Of a stretch of 64,000 nt of DNA, positions 47,977 through 59,912 are shown piece by piece. Every line of letters begins with the position of its first letter. Within the stretch, counting starts at the first letter, position 1. The stretch lies in the NCBI GenBank assembly GCA_003013855.2, contig ML058392.1:1674001-1738000 (forward strand), in the 5' to 3' direction. The notes under the pieces were generated by a model, which saw only the letters and a program-made list of their open reading frames with translations, was not told the DNA's origin and ran no database searches. Source of the stretch: Liriodendron chinense (Eukaryota > Streptophyta > Magnoliopsida > Magnoliales > Magnoliaceae). The translations under genes were made by a program, and so were the position numbers.

Positions 47977-48760
47977 ATTGTGCCTCCTCGGGCTCAATGT
48001 CCTCAGAAACAGCTTCCCTACCACAGCATAATTCGCACTAGAGCTCAGCAATCCATGTCAGACCATGAGGAGGAAAGTCACCTCTTACCTGTCCTTAACA
48101 TGACCAAAGCACAACTATCACAAGTTGAAAACACACCAATCATCCAGGAATTGGCACAAGGAATGAGAGCAATGCAACAAATGTTCTACAATTCATGCAG
48201 GCATAAGCTGCAGCAGTAGCCAACAGTCAAGCTGGCCCAGTTTAACAACCACAACAGCTTTTCAAGCCCCCCCCCCCCCCCCCCCCCCCCCCGGGCCTCC
48301 AGTTCGAATCAAGCACAGCCATCAGAGTCTGTCCAAGACTACCAACAATATCCACCATCTCTTCTAACCTTCAGCTCATCCCAACCATAGCCTCCAGGGT
48401 TCACGCAGGACTTTCGATACCTTCCTAACAGGGGCCTTCAATCAGAACAACCCTCTCCCTCAAGGTATTTCTTCCAGTGTCCTCTTGCAATTGGGAGCCA
48501 TTTTTACTCACATTCCATAACTAGAACTCCCATCCAATTCAAATATCCTTTCCTTGATGAGAGTTACAATCAATTTCAACATCCACTTGTGGCTAGGGTT
48601 TATTTGCAGTCTCCCTTCTCTGCTCCAGTCCAACAAAGTCTTTATAATGGGAGTAATCACACCATGTCCAACCTCCTTCAACCAAGAATCATGATAAGAG
48701 CACCAATGACAGCAATTATTATAAAAGGGGGGAAGTTCAAGCCTGGCAAGGGGCAAGATC
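47977..48760 (+). pseudogene. Tat/Ogre-like gag, N-terminal part
   Basis: Open piece 47980-48219 begins MPPRAQCPQKQLPYHSIIRT and contains QELAQGMRAMQQMFY, a pattern common at gag N-termini. A 26-C run interrupts at 48267-48292, and a further Pro/Gln/Ser-rich part continues to about 48760. The capsid resumes at 50875 beyond the Athila insertion. Confidence 0.65.
48267..48292 (+). repeat. Poly-C run, 26 bases
   Basis: Twenty-six consecutive C, followed by GGGCC, in the gag spacer. Confidence 0.95.
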
Positions 48761-50868
48761 TCCCTCATCTGCTCCCTCCGAAATCGAGAAACTCCAAGGA
48801 ACTCGGAAGTAGTGTGAAAGTCGTCGAAGGAACAGTAAGGTAAATTCTTGTTATAAGCATATGTGGTTGATCTGTAAACTTTTAGATCTTCAGTTTCGCC
48901 AATCTATGAAGAAGATAATCCTGAAAATTCATTAAATGATCATTCACTATGCACACTAGACTCTGCTTGTTCAGATTCTTTTATCCATCAATCAATCGGT
49001 GGAGATTCTATGTGAACACTTATTATGTTTAAGGAGTTTAGGATTTTATCTTTTTATCACTAAGTTTCTCTGAATTTTACGCTTGTGCATCTTAAAGTTT
49101 ATAGAAGTATAGTTTCTGAAAGAGAGTTGGGTTTTGAAAAGTTGAATTTATTTCATGCATGTTTTGCTCGAGATTAGCAAAATGCTGGTTGGGGGTGTGT
49201 TGAGCCCTCAATTATACATATTCTAACCCTAATTCATCACTCTTTATGCATGATTTATAGTGTTTGAAAGACCGCTTTAGGACACCTTAGGAATCAAGAA
49301 AAATCATGTCAAAGAATGGAGAAGAAAAGCCATGGAGAAATCATGTTAAAAGACCTGGATTGTCCATAAAAATCAATGTGCAAAGCTGCAGGGCAAGAAA
49401 ACTAATATGCAAAAAGTTGCAGATTTTGTAGATCAATCGATAGGCCCATGTCGATTAATCAATAAAGCCTGTAAATCAATCGGCAGAATGCTAGTTTTGG
49501 TAAATTAGTTGCTAGACTAAAGTGCGGGTTGTCGATTAATCGACAGAGCCTGTAGATCAATTGGCAGAATGTTGATTTTGGCAAATTGGTTGCTAGACTA
49601 AAGTGCAGGTTGTCGATTGATCAACAGGCCACTTACAATTGATCACCAGACCCATTGCAATTGGTCGAAAATCAAAACAAATCAATCGGTTGACCACCCA
49701 GATGTCCAGATTCAATTTTTATAGTTGTCCCGAAAAACCGATTGATCGCCCAGACCAACCGATCAATCGGCCACTGACTCAAACTGCATAAACACTTACG
49801 TAATTCCAGAAGATTTCAAGTCAGTGGCGGATTTTTTTCTATAAGAGGACACATCTACGTTGTTCTTAAGGCATCATAGAAGGGTAGGAAGTTCATAAAA
49901 GGTAGAGAGGATTGTCCGGAGCATTCACAACTCCTTCAACTAAGGTTTTTATGGTTTTTCTATGCTTTTAGTAGTGTTTCTTTTGAGTTTTAATTTAATC
50001 TACTTATGATTGGCTAAATCTCTTAGCTAGGGCTAAGAGGTGAAGCTTATAGCTGTTTGCTATGTTCAATTCGAATTAGTTTAAGTACTTTTTGGTTTAA
50101 TGAAGAACACTTCTAGATCAAGTTTAAAATAAAGTTGATATTTTTAGTTTAATCTTCTATCTCTTGTGATTATGCTTGCATGGGATGTTTTGATTTACTG
50201 AGATTGATCAATGGGGGGTTGTTGATAAGATTTTGGGTTGTAGAGATCTTAGATCCATCATGATATGTTGGATGCTAGGAGATCTTACCAACTAAGTTTT
50301 CTAAGTGCTTGTCTAGAACTAAACTAGAAGAAGTTCTTATCTTTGGGATTGATCTGAGATAGATGTTTATGTAGTGATATTAGTTTAATAGAAGTTCAAT
50401 TCATGCTTCTAAATCAAGTCTAGTGATAAGACTTGAGAAAGAATTATGAATGTGATCTCAATTGTTTTGTGAAGGATTGGGCTGTATGATTGAATATGCC
50501 CAATGCCTTAATTGTTATGGAAAAACCATATCAGGGGATGATCCATCTACGTTAGATGCATTGTGATGATTTGATTGCTCTATATTCCGATTAGATAGCC
50601 GATTCCAATTGAGTTATTGACTTGAATGGTTTGAATTGGCATTGTGAATGATTATAAGTGAATCTTTGACACTTTAGTGTTTTATTTTCCTGATTTAGTT
50701 CTAAAATAGATAGTTTCATGTTCTTAAATTACATCCATCAATACAAATCCGAATTTAGTTCAACCTAGTTACGTAGTTTAGAATTGTTACGACAATCCCT
50801 GAGGATCTACCTCGGTCTTACCGAGAATTATTACTACATCGTAGCGTTGCACTTGAGACGAGCGAACA
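48760..50868 (+). mobile_element. Athila-like 3' UTR, polypurine tract and LTR inserted in Tat/Ogre gag
   Basis: GGAAGTAGTGTGAAAG at about 48804 starts similarity to 38052 onward. The polypurine tract GGTTGGGGGTG precedes the LTR at 49198-50868 (TGTTGAGCCCTC to GCGAACA). The LTR has an array of TCGATTAATCGA/CCGATTGATCG-like palindromes (49430-49790), TATAAGA at 49840-49846, an R hairpin at about 50020-50039 and the terminal CTCGGTCTTACCGAG hairpin near 50811. gag, pol and the 5' LTR are missing. The left border is uncertain by about 40 bp. Confidence 0.8.
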
Positions 50869-50874
50869 ACTTGA

Positions 50875-51310
50875 CGCCATGGCAGGCAACGACAGAGCAT
50901 TGATCCGTCTGTTTCAAAAGTCCCTGAAAGGCGACACATTAGATTGAAACACGTCACTGGACTACCATCGAATCAAGACTTAGGAACAACTTTCTTAAGC
51001 ATTCATCGATCGTTTCACGTACAATCTTACTTTAGCACCCAGAAGAGCGGATCTTGCTGCCTTAAGGCAGGGGAATGATGACTCATTATCAGCTTACATT
51101 GGACAGTGGTGAGCAATTGCCTCCAAAATGAAGACACACATCGACTATCAGGAGCAAATCTCCATGATCATCCATTCGGAAAATTTGAGCATCTCTGAAT
51201 ACCTCATCTCATATCCGTATGCAAACTTTACCCAACTCATCCAGGCCGGAGAACAAGTCGAAGCCGGAATAAGGGCTAGAACGATCTGCCCTTGGTGGCC
51301 TCATTAGGCC
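50875..51310 (+). pseudogene. Tat/Ogre-like gag capsid region, broken
   Basis: GNDRALIRLFQKSLKGDTLD, AFIDRFTYNLTLAPRRADL, ALRQGNDDSLSAYIGQW and EQISMIIHSENLSISEYL give the order of a plant Retrotrans_gag capsid. In-frame stops are at about 50945, 50980, 50996 and 51109. Confidence 0.78.
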
Positions 51311-52100
51311 TCTCCAATACAACCGACAATGGAGGGAAGGCTCACTAATATGAGAACGGTAACGGAAGTGCTCCCGTCCCCCATCCAATGGAAGAAGATG
51401 ATCTTGTCGCACGGACAACCGCAACAGCAGCAACAACAGCAAGTGAGATGGAACCCACAATGCCCTAATCAAGGTTGGCAAAGGGCACCCCCAACCAGTC
51501 TAATCTCAGAATCCCTCACCATACAAGGGGCATCTCTAGTCAGTTCGGTCTTCGCACCCCTAAGTGTGCAAGGGGCACCTCCTACCTATCTATCTTTCAT
51601 CAGCCAAGAAAAGCCTTATCTCCAGTTTATTCATGCTATCAACTCTCGTTCAGAGTTCGAGCCTCTCATCTTGCAAGGGGCACCCCCAGCTATTTCAATC
51701 CCAGATCCTCTCATCCAGCAAGGGGCACCCCCAACTATTTAATCCTAAAGCCTCTCATCCTGTAAGGGGCACCCCCAGTTATTTCAATTCCAATCATTCA
51801 AGGACACGTCTTGCCCATTTCTAGCCAGGGGCACAATCAACCCATCTCAATCAAATAAGGGGACAGCCTCCCCTATGCAGCATCAGCAAACCAGGGGCAT
51901 GGTCTGCCTAGTTTGAGCCATGGGCAAAGCCTGCCCATCTTAGCATTAATCAACCAGAGGCACAACCTGCTTGTCTCAGCAATAGCCAGTCAAGGGCACA
52001 ACTTGCCCACTCCAGCTTACCAGGGGTAAAGCCTACCCATCTCTCCATCAAGCAACCAAGGGCACAACTTACCCGTCGCACCTGTCTATTCGGCTTCTAC
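51311..52100 (+). repeat. GCAAGGGGCACCCCCAG-type repeats in the gag-protease spacer
   Basis: CAAGGGGCAC or CCAGGGGCA words recur about 15 times between 51520 and 52070 at irregular 40-60 bp spacing, with CACCTCC/CACCCCC after them. Overlapping ORFs here (51329-51824) contain QGAPPxx or RGTPxx repeats. This may be a repeated Pro-rich linker of gag. Confidence 0.75.
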
Positions 52101-53613
52101 TTCTGCCATCATCCTTTAAGAAGAGAACCCTTCCTTGGACAGCATGCCACATTCCCTAGCAGCGTCGGGGCCTAGCTTCATTTATGTGGCCACTATCGAG
52201 TGAGTAAGATTACTCCTCAAAAGGACTTGCCTAGTTCTGTTCGGCCATTAGTCCTCCAAATGGTTCCTGTATCTGACAACTCCAGAGGACAGGTCGAAGG
52301 GGAGATTGATGTTAAGGTTTAGATCGGTCCAAAAACATCAACCATCACTCTTCAAGTCCTAGACTTCTCAGCTTCATTCCATCTCCTACCTGATCGGACC
52401 TAGTTTCACAAAATATGTATTATTTCTTCAAATCTTCACCAAAGGGTCAAGCACATCTTCAGAGATAGAGTAATCACCATCATCATTTATCCCGAACAAA
52501 TTCTTGCAGTAGAAGCGTACAACCTTCGAGAGCCTACCATCCTAGCCATGGACATACAACGCTCTGATGGGGAAGTCTCATACCAAAGCCTCGAGGTTCA
52601 CAATGTGAATTACTTCCCTCGCACATGTACCATCGGATCGAACTACGTCTTCCTTCTTGTCGAGCATCAAACCTTCTACTATCTGCTTGAATATCAAGAC
52701 TTGACCTGAATCATGGAGGTTTAAGAAAATGTGGATAAAAGAAGATTACTATATCAGCCTACTCGGATTAGGAAACCAAAGCGCAGAGGTATTAGGAAAA
52801 GACAAAATCATCAAGAAGAGGGCAATCCTTGCATCTGCACATCAATCCAGTTTATCAATGCAGGGATTATCTACCCTGATGATGGGATGAATTCCACCTT
52901 CGATGATCAAGCGAACATATTGAGTCTCATAGAGCTACCTAAAGGAGACTTAAGCAAGGGGTAGAAATTTCACTCGATGGACTGGACCGTAGTCCTGGTC
53001 CCAACTCAGCTAGATAAACCCGAAGAGTTGCAATTCATCGGGGATGAACCAGGAGAAGCCGCATCTGACAATGACTCAAAGCCCAATTCTAGATCTATCA
53101 TGACGTTTAGGCGCAACAATGAGGGTTGGCCTACTGATCCTTCTAGTCCTGCCTCCTAAGGGGAAGGAGTGCAGGGCAGTAGGAGGTTGTATTCCCCATG
53201 ACAGCAATAAAAGTCGACAGTGCTTGGCTCCTCAGGTCGAATCAGGCAACCCCCGGTTCGCATCGTCGTCTTGCTCATGGTTTAAAAAAATTCAAAAAAT
53301 AAAAAATAAAAAATCAGAAGATCCAAAAGCCTAAAACACCAAATATTTCAAAATTTCATGAAGTCCAAAAACTTCAAAAAAATCCAGATATTCACAAAAT
53401 TCTAAAAAATTAAAAAATCTTTCAAAGCCAAAAAAAAAAAAATCAAAAATCTTTTAAAAATCCCAAGCAATAAAATGTCAATTCTATCTTTAAAAGCACT
53501 TGAGTACGAAGCTGACTCATATGATTTCAATCTAGAGTTGCACTTCAAACTCAAGGGTCTGGACAAAACCAATGATGTGGAAAATGACGAGATAACTCTT
53601 GAGTTAGAGGGTC
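52100..53613 (+). pseudogene. Tat/Ogre-like protease and start of pol, broken
   Basis: VLDFSASFHLLPDRT followed by a PTILAMDIQRSDGE-type stretch and FFPRTCTIGSNYVFLLVEHQ resembles the retropepsin-like region and its downstream linker in Tat elements. Later pieces: FINAGIIYPDDGMNSTFDDQ at 52849 and LEYEADSYDFNLELHFKLKG at 53490, followed by ELEG at the edge. An A-rich block (53280-53470) separates them. Several stops. The domain assignment is by order and similarity and is moderate. Confidence 0.6.
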
Positions 53614-54958
53614 TGCTACAATCCGAAGATTGCACACCCAAGTGCAGGTAGCAAAGTAGTAAAATGCTCGGTAAGACCGAGGTCGATCCACAGGGATTGG
53701 GGTTAAGAACACTTAGAGGAATTAGTTTAGGTGAGTGAGATGAAATCTGGTTTATCCACAAGAGTGGAGCAAGTTGTGTGTGGTGAAAGACAAAAATAGA
53801 AAAGGGGCTAAGGCATTAGGGATCCACCTTTGATTCATTCACAAGATTTGATTCATTGGTCCAACTATAACTCAACTGGAATTGAATAGAGATTCATTCC
53901 AACCGGAAGATAAAACAGTTAAAACATTTGCATATTTCATAAAAGATGGTGATCTGAACTGATTGATTTGACCATGAAGCACTCGTTAGTTGATCGCAGG
54001 GAATTCCAAGCATCCACTGTGCCCGGAGTCGACAATGGATCAAAGAATTGTACAGATCAACAACTTTGCCAACAAGTCAACCGCTAAGATCACAAATCAC
54101 ACAATCAAATGCATACTTACAAGATAGGAGGCTTTGATTGACCGATCCAACCGTTAAGATCTCGTCTATCGATCGCAGGGAATCCAAAGCATCCAATGTG
54201 CCCGGAGTCTACAATGGATCAAGGGATTTTACAGATCGATGACTTTACCTACACTAGCTCGATGACCGTAGGGAATCCAAAGCATCCAACGTGCCCGGAG
54301 TCGACGATGGATCAAGGGACTTTATCGATCATGAACTAGCTAATTGGTGTGCAAGGGATCCCTTGCATCCAACGTGCCCGGAGTCGACGAGGGATCAAGG
54401 GGCTTGCACAACAATAGCGTCCACCGAGGTGGATAACCAAACCGATCAACCAAAGAGAACTCCAACATTTACACCACACAATGTTGAACCAAAAGAACCA
54501 TATCTTGCAAATTTCTTCAAAGGCTTCACTCCTAGCCTTAGCTAGAGGTTTAGCCAACCATGCTACAATGGAAGACTAAATTCTCTACAAAAGAGAACAC
54601 TACTCTACACTACAAAAGAAAGAAAGAAAAAAAACTAAAGAGAAGAGAGGAGTTGTAGAGAATGGGATGATGAGAATGAGAGGGAGAGGAGCTTCTTTTA
54701 TTGCCTCATGAGAATCTCCCAAGCCTAGGTGGCACACCAAAAGTTTCTTTAGGTTTGGAAATGGAGTTAGGCTTGGAGTGCCCAAAGCAAACTTTGCTTT
54801 TAGGTTCGGGCTTAGAGTTAGGCTTGGATGGACATGTGGCAAGAAAAGTACTCCAATCCTAGGTGTCACTCCAAGCCTAAAGCAAACTTTTCTTTTAGGT
54901 TTGGGCTTGGAGTGAGGCTTGGATGATGAGGTGGCATTCCAAGCCTTACACATGTGTG

Positions 54959-55007
<49 letters not shown>

Positions 55008-58000
55008 CCTCTCTTGTTTGCAAACGTGTGGGGGAGAAGAGCTGCTGCCTTTTGATGGGGTCCAGCTTGATGGACGGGTGAGCTGGTTCAGCTGCACGTG
55101 CAAGGTGGGGCCTGCTGATCTTGCTGGGTGCCAGACACCATGGACGGCTGATGAGGTAGTGGCTTCACCTGCTGATCTTGAAGCAGCTGGACGTTGATGG
55201 AGCTGCTCGCCCTCAAGCTGCTGATGCTGGGTGTGGGGGCCACAGCGCTGGGACTGACGTCCACTGCTGGACGTGGTGGTGACGCCCATTGCTGGACGGT
55301 TGGATGTTTGGATCTGGATGCTGCTGATGGATGCTGGACGTAGTGAAGATGAAGAGGACGGCTGGAACGTCCATTGCTTGGACTGCTGAAGGTGGAGATC
55401 TGCTGGATCCATGGCCGGTGGAGATGGGGATGACGCTGATGCTGATCAAGCTGCACGGACGTCCTCTATTGATGGACGGTGTGGTTGAACGTCCAAGAGC
55501 TGGACGGATGGTTGTGGACGGCCTCGCTGCAGCTGGACAGCCATTGAGTGGCTGCTGCCCGTTGGAGTGGACAGATGGATGGGCGGTGAAGATGAGCTTT
55601 GGAGGGCTGAGATGATGAACGGTTGAGACTCCAGCACGTACGTTGGCACGTTGGAAGTGGTTGATGGCCCTTTGATGGATGGTTGAGACTGAAGCTCGAC
55701 TGGTGCACGTCTGATGGTGCAGGATGTGTTGAGGCCCACCTTGCTGATCTAAATGGATGATGTTGATGATCCAGAGGATGTCCATCATAGATGGACATGT
55801 GATGGATGTGGGGTTGCTGATGGTTGATGACGTGGCTGAATTGCAGATGGTTGAAGACGTGCTTGCTGCAGATGTGGTCCACCATCTGGACGGTTGAAGG
55901 TTGGACGGTCCACGTGGCGATGCTGGAATGGACGTGGATGGCATGTGGGGTTGCTGATGAACGTGAGGTCCACTGGACGGTGGAGTGGCCAAGCATGCTG
56001 AAGTTGCAGCACTGCTGCTGCTCGTTGTGAAGGTGGATGATCCATCTGATGGACGACTCGATGTGGACGTCCAACAGTTGGGAATGGACGGTCAACTTGA
56101 TGGACGGTCTGCTGATTGTTGGACGGTGCATGATGCTTGCAGATGGACGGTCTGCTGATTGGATGATTGGAGGATGGACGGCTGGCGCTTGAGAGTGGAT
56201 TGGATGGCTGCTGATGAATGGTGCTGGAGATGGAGGCTTCCACCGTTGATGCTATGGACACGTGATCAGCTACCCCCCTTTTACTTGCACGTGCACACTG
56301 TAGCACATTCAAACAGTGGAGTCCACTTTGATGGCTGGATTTGATGCAGGTGAGATGTGGGGTCCACCCGCTGCTGTGGATTGAAGGCCACTGTACATGT
56401 GGTGGAGAATGACATGGAGAGTCCCTTCCTAGCTGTTGATGATGATGGTTTATGGAAATGATGGGTCCATATATGTCTAGGATTTGATCAACGGCTAGAG
56501 AATGGACGGTCATCTGGAATGTGCAGTTGTTGTTGACCGTTGGAGCTTCTTCAATGGACGAGTCCACCATGGATGGGCGGTGATGGACGGTGAAAGTCCT
56601 GAGGCACCTTGGCTTGGTGGTCCACCTACTATGATGGACGCTGGTTGTGGGGTCCATTGAGCTGGACAGATGGATGGCTGGAGTGGAGTTAGTTTTGGAC
56701 GTCCAGCCCTGGTGGACGATTGCAAATGACGGTGGGTCCACCTGCTTGATGGACGGCGTTGATGTGCAGCAGCTGAACATCCACTGGATTGGGGTTGCTG
56801 CACATGCAACAGGTGGGGAGCTGATGGAGTTGATGGCATCCACCAACTGGACTTGGTGCAGCCTTGGACGGTGTTGAACCTCCAATTTATACATTGCATT
56901 GCCCATTACATGACATGGTTTGCATGATTTTCATGATTTAAAGGCCCATCTAACACATGTTTTGTGATTATAGGAATGAGAGCGGACTTCACTCAATTAG
57001 AGACCAAAAAGGGGCCATTTGGAGCCTTTGATGAAGGCCCAAGGTGGACCAAAGAAAGAAGGAAGCAAAGAAAGAAGAAAATAGAAGAAAGAAAGGAAGA
57101 AAACAAGAAGAAAAAGAGACCGACCGGTCTTGACCGGTCGGCCATGCTTGCTGGAGTAATGCCAAAGAGGGCCTGACCGGTCGTGACCGGTCGGCCAGCC
57201 CTGTCCGACCGGTCGTGACCGGTCGGCCATGCAAGTTTCAGATTCCAGATTCTAAAACAGCAATGTACTCCCGCACCTGATTTTTCGGACCAGTTTTCTG
57301 AAGCCATCTTGATGATATTTGGAAATCCAACACATCCATGTCGAAGAGGAGCTCGACGCCGAACTAACCCAAGTGGTTTCGTGTCGATCGGAGCTACGGA
57401 TTGACCGTGGTGGCCAAAACAATACGAACTGTCCAGAAAGTTCCAGATTTCGCTGTTCAACTCTGGGCCGGTCCAGAGGACTCATCATTGATGATATGAA
57501 GAATCTACTTTGACCATATTTTAGACCACATCCATATATGAATAACCACAAAAGTTTCAGATCAAAAGGATGTGTGGTTTGATCGTACCGGTTGAAGAAA
57601 GATGGACCATCCAGAAAGATCCAACTGCGCAGAGTTTATAAAAGGGCTGAGTGTTCTAATTTTCGGACCATATTCTGGGATTGTTTTGGACAATCTAATC
57701 CATCCATCATGTAGAGGAGGAAGTTTTCTACCAATGTTCAAAATTTGAGATCAATCCGACCTCTGTACACTCCGGGGCGTTGAAAGCAAGATGACTGGTT
57801 CTGAAGGTACCCAAAGTGCGCGATTTTGAGAGGCGGTCGGTGATGTGATTGGTGGGCCCATTCAGAGGATAATCTTGGAAATCTAAATCATCTATGAGGA
57901 AGATCACATTACAAGGAAGCTGCAAATCAAATTTTAGGGCAATCCGACCATTGGTTAAGCCGTACCAAGCGAAACAAATTCTGCTATGTTGCTGTACTAT

Positions 58001-59243
58001 TGCTGCACTATAAAAGGAGGTGCTCTCTTCTATTCCAAATCAACCAAGGACGTGGGAAGCAAGGAGTTCAAGTCATAGGAGGCTTCCTAGCCTCCTCCAG
58101 CTAGTTTTTCTTCCTTTTCCTAGTTCTAGTTCTAGTTTTAATATGCTTTTCCTTAGCTAACCTCTTAGCTAGAGCTAGAGGTGAAATTTGCAGTTGGTTC
58201 CAATGCTTTAATTCTTTTATTTCAAGTACCCTTTTCTTAATTTTGGATTTTGAAGTTCTAGTTTGAATAAAGTTTGGTTTTTTAGAAGTTTTGTGAGAGT
58301 TTGTGTGCTCCGGACATGAGTTCCTTGCAATTCTCTAAGATTACCATGATTGGGTTGTTTGAATTCGAATTGTAGTAACCCTTGAGCATGCCATAGTCCA
58401 TAGGCATGGCTGTTACTCCGAAGGCTACAAGTTCAAGTTCTATGTGCTTCATTAGAACTAGAAATCTAATTTCCAGATTTAAGTGGGATTGTTTGTGCTT
58501 GAATGTTATATCTTCCAATTAGATGAGAGATAGGACTTTGATTCTAATTGTGTTGTACTTGGATGAATGGATTGGCATTGGACTACTACAAGTGGATCCT
58601 TGATGCTCTAGTTCTTCTTAATTTCAGATTTTCCTATTTCATGTGAAAAACTACTTTCTTAAACTTCTTAGATTCTAGTTATTAGAGTAGTTGGAATTGT
58701 TTACTTCTTTCCCTGTGGATCGACCTCGGTCTTACCGAGATTTATTACTACATCGCAGCCTTACACTTGAGGCGAGCGAACAGACGGCTGAAGTTTGCTG
58801 GCTGATGATGGAGATGAAGGAAGGCTAGGAGTGGACGGTCCACTTGATGATGCGATCTGGATGCTCATGAAAGTGTGGCCCGCCTTGATGCATTGTTGGT
58901 CCCTCATGTGGACATCCAATCTTGACCGTCCAAACTTGTGTGATCGCCTAATCATAACCATCATACACAACCTGGATTTTCAAATGAACGGTTGTGATGC
59001 GGTCCACCATCGAACATGATCCATCCTTCGATCTTTACGGTCTGATTTCCTTTCAAGCTGCCCTGATGGTTGATCTTGCTTTCTTTTGGGCCTTTAATCG
59101 CCTTGATTGGCTCGGATCTTGCGCAACCTCTCCTGAACACCTGAAGACAAAAAATTAACCTAATGAGGGATAATTAACCAGAAAAACAATGATATTGATC
59201 TTAACAACCAAGGTTAATTATACAATATTAGGTACTTATCACA
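53614..59243 (-). repeat. 3' LTR of the young element (contains a solo LTR)
   Basis: In minus orientation begins TGTGATAAGTACC (59243) and ends GGATTGTAGCA (53614). It has the terminal CTCGGTCTTACCGAG hairpin near 53672 and a weaker R hairpin near 54530-54548, a (GA)n run at 54961-55005, and a GGACGG-rich section 55040-56870. The ORFs of 97-373 aa in this section overlap in all frames and are copied in the other LTR; I treat them as composition artefacts. The bases GGGTC at 53609-53613 would be the left target duplication. Confidence 0.85.
56872..58782 (+). mobile_element. Solo Athila-type LTR, TSD GACGG
   Basis: TGTTGAACCTCC to GCGAACA, 1911 bp, flanked by GACGG at 56867-56871 and 58783-58787. 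Contains GACCGGTC palindromes at 57118-57230, TATAAAA at 58009-58015, R hairpin at 58161-58181, GAATAAAG near 58264 and the terminal hairpin near 58727. Inserted in the left LTR of the young element, so it is younger than that insertion. No internal sequence remains. Confidence 0.93.
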
Positions 59244-59253
59244 CCCCCCAACC
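59244..59253 (-). promoter_or_regulatory. Polypurine tract of the young element
   Basis: Minus strand GGTTGGGGGG just before the LTR start, preceded by the conserved CTAGCAAAATGCTGG context found in front of the other Athila-type LTRs. Confidence 0.85.
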
Positions 59254-59845
59254 AGCATTTTGCTAGTCTCGAGCAAAACATGCGAAAATCATCGAAGGAT
59301 TTTTCAAAATACTACAATTAATCTTATCCTTGACAGTTTTCACCAATCAAAATCATCTCAAGACTTTTCTTATTTCCTAATGAAAGAGAGGAAAAGGTTC
59401 AATGTATTTATGTGATCTTTCAAGTTATCTAAACAGTAGAGTTTCTAAGGCATATAGTTTTGAAAATATTTAAACTTAGATTCTAGTCACTTAGTAGACA
59501 ACTCAATTGGGTTCAAAGCATTAATCATTCAATAGAAGCATTTTAAACATTGAGTTCCATGGTGCACAGTGAGGTCTAGCCTTAACACAACTAGGGGTTC
59601 AGTCTTCTACTTTCATGTTGACACTGATGATTGAAGAGAATGGTCAGATCAACCAAGTCACTGATTCCGAACCTTGTTATTGTTTTTCAACATTTTTCCA
59701 GCTTTTGATTGATTTTTTTTTTTTTGAACCAAGAACCGATAGCCGAAGACTCCAAAAGGCTCACTTCATACTATGGTAATGTTTTGTAATGGTAACGACA
59801 ATGGATGAAAATCCTTGCCCCAAATTACTATGAGTATTCCTTTTT

Positions 59846-59912
<67 letters not shown>

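Larger units (their letters stand above)
46364..53613 (+). mobile_element. Tat/Ogre-like Ty3/Gypsy element, 5' part, decayed
   Basis: LTR, primer site, gag in two parts, protease and the start of pol. It is interrupted at about 48760-50868 by an Athila 3' end and LTR, and cut at 53613 by insertion of the young minus-strand element. The rest of pol and the 3' LTR would continue right of the window. Confidence 0.78.

Noticed and set aside
54600..56906. Long minus-strand ORFs (270, 259, 221 and 373 aa), one repeated at 63056-63868
   Set aside because: They overlap each other in different frames, are rich in His/Pro/Ser/Gln from GGACG/TGATGG repeats, and lie within an LTR; the repeat copy exists because the LTR is duplicated.
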